A stretch of 64,000 nucleotides of DNA from Paralithodes platypus (lineage: Eukaryota > Arthropoda > Malacostraca > Decapoda > Lithodidae). The stretch covers positions 24,211,760 to 24,275,759 of the forward strand of contig CM064495.1 in NCBI GenBank assembly GCA_032716605.1. The letters run 5' to 3'. This document shows positions 57,286 to 64,000 of this stretch, in pieces. The notes under the pieces were generated by a model. That model did not search any database. It saw only the letters and a list, made by a program, of their open reading frames with translations, and was not told where the DNA came from. The translations under genes were made by a program, and so were the position numbers. Position 1 is the first letter of the stretch, and each line of letters opens with the position of its first letter.

Positions 57286-58005
57286 TTATTTCTCAATACA
57301 ATATTTGAAGGTTATTATAGGATAAGGATGTTGCAAAGATCATATTAATAGGCTAGGCCTATTTGTTTCAACCTCCTTTTATGTGCACTATATAAAACAC
57401 TGTAAAAAACAAAAAAATCCCTATTGATGACAGTGAACATCTTATTAAGCCCCTTACTGGCAAAATAGATGCTGATTTCAATAAGTAATAGGGGGGTGAG
57501 GGGGGGCAAAACCCCCCAACCCATTCTCAACCCATCCTGTATCCCAAGGCAAAACAAAATAAATAAACAAATAAAATGTACAGTAGGCCTATACAGTATT
57601 TACTCTGAAAATTACGGTAATTCTGCATAACTACAGCTCCTGTTATTTTAGGTTTTACAGTATGTATTTTCTTTTTGTATTTTAATGCTTTGTAAGTGTG
57701 TTTTATTGTTAGAAAGTGCAGAAAGCACTTTTTATTAGCATTTGCATTGTTACTATTTATTAGTGGCCCCTCCATCATTGACGAACATGCCTATTACATA
57801 AGGCATCCTCTTCAAACACTAATCCGCCGTAGTTTGAATCTACCGCGCAGAGCATTTAAAATCTGAGGAGCCTTCATCATGAGCGCACGCGACCTCACTC
57901 ATGGCTTCAGTCATTATGAATTGGGTTCTCACTACGAAAAAACTTCGTAAAAAATAAAAACAAAAAGAAAATAAGAATAACTATCCAATAAGCTTTCCAT
58001 CATAT
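57286..58005. other. No gene seen; G-rich inverted repeat
   Basis: AT-rich DNA. At about 57489-57516 GAGGGGGGGCAAAACCCCCC forms a short strong hairpin. Confidence 0.5.
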
Positions 58006-61000
58006 TGTGGATGTAATTGTGAGGATCTTTGACCAGACGCTGATTCAGGCGTCATTCTTCCTTCTCTGCTCTGCGGTCAACCGGCCCGGACGTGTCTCTC
58101 CACGTTCCGCTGGTTCCGCATTTGCTGCGCCCCTAGTGAGTTTTTTCTCATTTGTTTACTCCGGGATGTATCGAGTAAGGTTAGGATATGCGTAGCAGGA
58201 GTGTCCTGGGCTAGTTGCCCGCAGTGCAGTGTATTTTGGGTCGTGTGTTTGGGGCATTTATTTCGGATGTACCCTCGTGGTCCTGTTGTGGACAGGTGAA
58301 CTTTTTCACAGTTAGCTAGTTTTGTGATGCAGGCGGCTTTCTTTACGCGTTATTGCTTCCTTTTATCTTTCTGATGAGGTAGCGTATTTTTGCTGACGTT
58401 CCCAGCGTATTTTTCTTCACTTAGTGAAGTTTTTTCTGGGTCCCGAGTCAGTTCTTCCCTTTGCCGGAAGTATTTGCTACAGTGGTGTGTTAGCGGTGGT
58501 TCCTGTTGTGGTATAATTCAGTGCTTTTTGTTTATATTCCGACATGTTACTGTTATCCGTCTGCCTAGGCCTAGCCAGCCTCTCGTAGCTTTTCCACATA
58601 TACAAGTGTTATTGATTTATTTTCTAAATATGTACTACTGTGTCATGTGTGTCCTGGTTTAGTTGTGTATTGGCTAATTCCACGGACTATTTATGTGTCC
58701 TGGGTTAGTTGTGTATTGGCTAATTCCACGGACTATGTTGGGCCCGGCGTTAGTTGTGTTTTGGCTACGCCTCGGTCCGGTGTTGCGTTCAGATGGTATC
58801 TGGACGGGGTGGGGTTTTTCCGGCGGGTTTTTCTCGGTTTCACCTTGATAACCCCGGCTGGTTGCCGAGTTTTGGCCACGCGTGGTTTAAAACAGGCTTG
58901 TTTCCCCGGCGAGTGGGTGTCTGTGACTCCCCAGGACTGCGTCTCTTGGGTGCCTGTTTCAGGCTCCTTTTGATTCCCGGCGGATTGGCTGTACCCATCT
59001 AACAGTGTTCATACGGACACGTGTTGTTTGTAGTTTTTTTTTCGGTTTTGCAAAGCCGATATAAAACTTTGCTGTTGTTGTATTTCCTCCCCGGCGATCT
59101 TTTACAAAGAAGTGGGGATAGGAACAATTGGGGTTAACTTTTAAACTTTATATCACCCAGCGGGTGCAACCTGGAAGGGTGGGATGACCGAATTTGCAAA
59201 ATTCAGTTTAGTTGACCAGACAATTGAGGTATGCATTGTGTATCGCCTCCTTCAACATACGGCGATCTTAAAAGATACTTCGGGAGAAGTTAGATCTCGT
59301 ATATTTGTCAGGCTTCCCAGTTTTTGATCTACGAGATAATTCGGGGGCCGGCGTCTTTTTTAGGTTTTTTTTCTCCAAAATTGAATCTTGAAACAAACAC
59401 CACCGGAAAGACTTAATCAGTTATAAACGCCATGCTGGTCTTTATATACTAGGTCAGAGGGTATTCATAAATCTTTTGGAATTATTAAGATATTCTGAAA
59501 TCTTTTACTTAGGAAACCCCACCGCGTAGCGAGCTGTAGTCGTTGAGTATTACGTCTCGTTACCCGGCGGGTTATTTAACACTTGTGTGCGAACATGTTT
59601 GGGTTAACCTTATGAGCATTAATTCCTGGAAATATTTTTTTTTTTTTTTCCAGAGCTGGGTCCCGGCGGGTCTATGCAGAACCTGGAGTAAGTATCCCAC
59701 CAGTCTCTGTCATGGCTACCTTTGCCTCGGTTTTTGCTTTATGCATTACGCCCTCCTGTTCAGGTATCCCTATTTTTGCGCACACCCTTTGTATAAAATG
59801 TGTTAAAATGTCTCGTTTGCTGTGGGTTACCTTTCCGGCGTTTTTTCTCGTTGCTCCGAGAACACCATTTTTGTTTACCGAATTTTAGTCAGGATGGCTC
59901 AAAATAGGTAAGTTACCCCGACGAGTTTGGTCGCTTGAGGGCTCATAAGAAACTGCGTTTTCTGTGGTCGAGCCTGGGATCAGGCTTCCTGTGTTATTCA
60001 TTGCTTTATGCATTACGCCCTCCTGTAATGTATAGTTTAGTGTGGGTTACCTTTCCGGCATTTTTTCTCGTTGCTCCGAGAACACCGTTTTTGTTTAACG
60101 AGTTTTAGTCAGGATGGCTAAAATAGGTAAGTTACCCCGACGAGTTTGGTCGCTTGAGGGCTCATCAGAAACTGCATTTTCTATGGTCGAGCCTGGGATC
60201 AGGCTTCCTGGGTTATTCCTGTCGAGGGGGGCTCCACACAGTTTTCTAGGTGATCAGGCTGACACCTGTTGGACTTGGTTTTCTCTGCTTTTCAAATTGA
60301 AACAATGCTGTCTGTTTGTTTGGTCTTTACCTCCCGGCGACCTTTTTACAAAGAGGTCTGGGGCAGGTATAACTGGTTTGACATTGCATATAAAACCCGG
60401 CGGTTGTACCTTCGGGGGGTTATATTAACGGATTTGCGATTCGAGATAATTTGCCAAACAAATGATTGATACAATAGGGTATCACGGCCTTCAAGACAGC
60501 GATCTATGAGGGCTTCTGGGAGAAGCCGGATTAGAGATTAAGGTAGGCTTAGACTTTTTATGGGATAAACAGATGCCTGAATCTTACTAGTGTTTCAAGT
60601 GTCAAGGGATACTTGAAAGACTTCATCTTTAATAAAGATATGCTTCATCTTTATGAGGATTAAGAAATTATGCTTAATTCTTTTGGACAGGTAAAAGATA
60701 TGCTGAAATCTTTAATAAGCCATTGAAACAATGCCGTTTGTTTGTTTAGTCTTTCCCTCCCGGCGACCTTTTTACAAAGAGGTCTGGGGCAGGTACAATT
60801 GGTTTGACATTGCAGATAAAACCCGGCGGTTGTACCTTTGGGTGGTTATATTAACTGATTTGCAATTCGCGATATTTGTATTTCCTCCCCGGCGATCTTT
60901 TACAATGAAGTGGGGTTAGGAACAATTGGGGTTAACTTTTAAAACTTTAAATCACCCGGCGGGTGCAACCTGGAAGGGTGGGATGCCCGAATTTGCAAAA

Positions 61001-62480
61001 TTCAGTTTAGTTGACCAGACAATTGAGGGATGCATTGTGTATCGCCTCCTTCAACATACGGCGCTTTAGGGCACAATTGGGGTTAACGTTTTTTCAACTA
61101 ATATTCACCCGGCGGGTGCTCCTTGGAGGAATGGGAATAACGAATTTACAATTCAGTTAGTTAACCAGACAATTGAGGGATACGTTTTGTATCACCGCCT
61201 TCATCATACGGCGATCTAAAACGATACTTCGGGAGAAGTTAGATCTCGTATATTTGTCAGGCTTCCCAGTTTTTTTATCTACGAGATAATTCGGGGGCCG
61301 GCGTCTTTTTTTAGGTGGGGTTTTTCCAAAATTGAATCTTGAAACAAACACCACCGGAAAGACTTAATCAGTTATAAACACCATGCTGGTCTTTATATAT
61401 TATGTCAAGAGGGTATTCATAAATCTTTTGGACAAATTAAGGTATTCTGAAATCTTTTACTTAGGAAACCCCACCGCGTAGCAGGCTGTAGTCGTTGAGT
61501 ATTACGTCTCGTTACACGGCGGGTTATTTAACACTTGTGTGCGAACATGTTTGGGTTAACCTTATGAGCATTAATTCCTGGAAATTTGCTATTTCCAGAG
61601 CTGGGCCCCGGCGGGTCTATGCAGACCCTGCCGTTTGTTTGTTTAGTCTTTCCCTCCCGGCGACCTTTTTACAAAGAGGTCTGGGGCAGGTACAATTGGT
61701 TTGACATTGCATATAAAACCCGGCGGTTGTACCATTGGGTGGTTATATTAACTGATTTGCAATTCGCGATATTTTGCCAAACAATTGATTGATACAATAG
61801 GGTGTCACGGCCTTCAAGACAGCGATCTATGAGGGCTTCTGGGAGAAGCCAGATTAGAGATTAAGATAGGCTTAGACTCTTTATAGGATAAAAAGATGCC
61901 GGAATCTTGCTAGTGTTTCAAGTGTAAAGGGATACTGGCAAGACTTCATCTTTAATAAAGATATGCTTCATCTTTATGAGGGTTCAGAAGATATGCTTAA
62001 ATCTTCTGGACGGGTAAAGATATGCTGAAATCTTTAATATGAAACTAAAGGGACAACGAAAAGTAGTGATGGAGTGCTACGGTTCGTTGACCGGCGGTTT
62101 TGAGGCACATATTTTGTACCATTTTTTGGGGGTAACCCTCTGAGCATTAATCCCCGGAAATTTCTCTTTCCAGGGCGGAGTACCGGTGTTGCACCAGGTG
62201 ACCAGGTAGTTCACGGGGGCGGGGTAGTTTTCTCCCAGTCTCTGTCGTGTCGGCACTTGAACCTCTCATTGCGGTATGTTCAACGCCGTTAACCTCAGGT
62301 AGCCCTATCTTATTTCTATTTGTTAATGAAATATTTTAATAGTTGAATCATAATAAACATATATTTTCTATGATTATATTATGATAATATTATGTTTATT
62401 GATAGTAATTTATTTTAATACACTTAAAAATATAAATTACCTTAATTAGTATACTTTCTGATTTTGCTCCCCAGCTCTAC
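58006..62480 (+). repeat. CCGGCG hairpin-repeat leader of a tyrosine-recombinase element
   Basis: Non-coding, plus-strand-organised region of internally duplicated blocks, in the order P (59075-59685), R (59810-60005), R' (60030-60225), Q (60296-60722), Q' partial (60722-60874), P' (60875-61627), Q'' (61628-62040). Each block opens with CCGGCG and carries small hairpins such as GACCTTTTTACAAAGAGGTC and GGCTTCTGGGAGAAGCC. Splice-like signals recur (TTTCCAG; GGTAAGT after ATGGCT(C)AAAATA in R and R'). It runs into the recombinase ORF, so I treat it as leader or repeat of that element. Confidence 0.6.
58645..58775. repeat. 46-bp tandem repeat, two to three copies
   Basis: GTGTCCTGG(T/G)TTAGTTGTG with TATTGGCTAATTCCACGGAC starts at 58649 and 58695; a diverged third starts near 58741. 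Confidence 0.88.
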
Positions 62481-62500
62481 TTTCAATGTGTTAACGAGCT

Positions 62501-63220
62501 ATGGGAGTTTTTAATTATCATAAACCTTTACGGGACTCGGACGAGGGCTCCCATTCAGGGAGTATACCGAGCTCGCAAGCGAGGGACAGCCACAGCCAAG
62601 GTGTATGGCGATACTCACAGTCATACCTCACCCGTCGGCCGATAACGCCAGCGGACGAACCTGACGCTCTGATGACGGACGAGAATAGGTTGATTTACAT
62701 TTATCTATTTTCCGCCGCCAGACGCGTCTCTAATGTGCCACGTAGTCCACAAACTACAGGATTAGCGAGGCGTTGTCTCGCTAATCGCGCCCCTGTGGCC
62801 GACGCAGTGGGGTACCAGCATTTGAACACGTGGTGCCCGCACCCAGTGTCACTCCTGGTCGGGTTGTTCCACTTAGAACACAGTTGGGAACCTAGAAACC
62901 TCGCGGACTTGTTCATTTTGGACAGTCAGGAGGCCAAGTGGCTAGCACCATCTGGTAGCGACGTGACCAAGATATTCACGAATCATTATACCCAGTCTAC
63001 AAAGCGACAGTTTCCATCGCATTGGCAAGCTTGTACGTCTCGGATTCTTCGAACAACACGAACTGTGCCCCCGGTGGCGTGGGTTGTTTATTATTTAATT
63101 TATCTGTTCATGCAGAAACATTTATCTGAAAGTTATTTATGTGGGCAGGTTTTAAACTCCGCCCACCTTCCCCGTCGGCTCAGGCCTACATGGTCTCTGG
63201 ACAAAGCATCGTCGCATTAG
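62501..63220 (+). pseudogene. Upstream ORF of the tyrosine-recombinase element
   Basis: About 239 codons. The first part has Ser/Arg-rich sequence and no domain I recognise. The end (VVYYLIYLFMQKHLSE, LPRRLRPTWSLDKASS) is a diverged, frameshifted duplicate of sequence that recurs in the recombinase at 63224-63430. Probably a gag-like or recombinase-N fusion made by internal duplication and deletion. Confidence 0.5.
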
Positions 63221-64000
63221 TTTTTAATTATTTATATTATCTGTTTGAGCAGAAACGTTTATCTGTGGTAACGTTAAAAAATCACTTAACTGCGATTAAA
63301 GTGCCCTTTTTAGACCTGACAGGTCTCTCCATACCGGTAGCGGAGGAAACAGGTTTTATGAGGGCATGTTTTAAACTCCGCCCACCTCCCCGTCAGCTCA
63401 TGCCTACTTGGTCTCTGGACAAGGCATTGTCTTTACTTCACTCTCGTCTGTACCAAAATACTGCAGATTTTGCATTACCCTTTACAAAAGGCTGTATTCC
63501 TTTTGGCTTTGGCCATCGGGAACAGAGTGTCTGAGCTGGCGGCGATGAGCAACACACCTAATTGCCTTAGGTTTGGTAGACTTAATGAATGTATTCACAT
63601 TGCACCTTCCCCGGGATTTGTAGCCAAGACTGAGCACAGTGCACACGTGTTTTCTGAGTTCACGGTGCCGGCGTTAAAAAGGGGAAAGGTGCACCATTTC
63701 TATGGCCAGTGCAAGCTCTAACCAAATATTTGAGAGTGGCTCCTCTAACCCCCAAACTGCTTTGTGGGTAGCGAGTACGGGTAAACGCTTACTGAAACGA
63801 AGATTAGCTTCTCTTCTGGTCGAAGTCATTAAAGAGAGTAATCCCGGCGTTGTGGGTAGGGCCCACGATTTACGCAAATGGGCAACCTCTTTACGTTTCC
63901 TGAAGAACTTTTCAGTAGAAGATCTTTCGTCCACACAGTTGTGGGCGTCTAATCATACGTTTTTGACTAGATACTTGTCAGTTGCTCTAGACAAACCTTC
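63139..64000 (+). pseudogene. Tyrosine recombinase (DIRS-like), frameshifted, runs off the window
   Basis: Strand exchange enzyme of a YR element. N-terminal helical domain: FNYLYYLFEQKRLSVVTLKN, HLTAIKVP; then CFKLRPPPRQLMPTWSLDKA. Catalytic domain: LQKAVFLLALAIGNRVSELA (first catalytic Arg near 63.52 kb), GRAHDLRKWATS (His-x-x-Arg box near 63.87 kb), LWASNHTFLTRYLSV (Trp and presumed nucleophile Tyr near 63.97 kb). The pieces lie in at least three frames (63139-63534, 63470-63721, about 63752-64000), so this copy is inactive. The sequence style is nearer DIRS/Ngaro than Crypton, but no RT or RNase H is seen upstream. Confidence 0.8.

Overview
The window is eukaryotic, AT-rich and made almost entirely of transposable elements and simple repeats. 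I recognise no host gene, rRNA or true tRNA gene. The very high density of (CT)n, (CA)n and (TA)n arrays, the many non-LTR retrotransposon families with APE-type endonucleases, and the tRNA-derived SINE-like units suggest an invertebrate, most likely a decapod crustacean. That assignment is inference.

Layout. 0.2-8.2 kb: an old LINE fragment, several short elements bounded by TTAA, TA microsatellites with retroposon tails, a TIR element containing 557-bp tandem repeats with an internal SINE-like unit, and a TTAA element carrying a nested retroposon with a 12-bp target duplication. 8.4-14.3 kb: LINE family A (minus strand) inside a CA/CT minisatellite. 15.9-18.0 kb: a 62-bp minisatellite built from a LINE reverse-transcriptase fragment, next to a copy of that LINE (family E). 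18.1-21.2 kb: LINE D, nearly intact, with poly(A). 21.8-28.2 kb: LINE C fragment, LINE B copy 1 (minus), and a TTAA element whose paralogous empty site lies 5 kb away. 29.1-37.4 kb: an 8.2-kb element with ~316-bp terminal inverted repeats and one long gene of unusual domain make-up, interrupted by LINE C. 37.6-43.2 kb: a 2.2-kb minisatellite with LINE B copy 2 and LINE C copies, and a SINE nested in LINE B. 43.4-56.7 kb: a minus-strand Ty3/gypsy LTR element broken by a TTAA element, LINE E copy 2, LINE B copy 3 and a pogo/Tigger-like end. 58-64 kb: a hairpin-rich CCGGCG repeat region leading into a degraded tyrosine-recombinase (DIRS-like) element that runs off the window.

How parts work together. 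LINE families A and B encode an ORF1 with a PHD-like finger plus CCCH fingers, followed by an endonuclease/reverse-transcriptase ORF2 in the -1 frame. In both families a canonical -1 frameshift heptamer lies in the ORF1 frame exactly where the ORF2 frame opens, which suggests an ORF1-ORF2 fusion made by programmed frameshifting. LINE E and the SINE at 40.6 kb share a 3' hairpin and (ATAG)n tail, as expected of a SINE/LINE pair. The 29-37 kb element is the best candidate for an undescribed system: long TIRs, no recognisable DDE transposase, and a protein with an N-terminal Cys/His region, a PIN/FEN1-like nuclease signature and a C-terminal CXC-type zinc domain.
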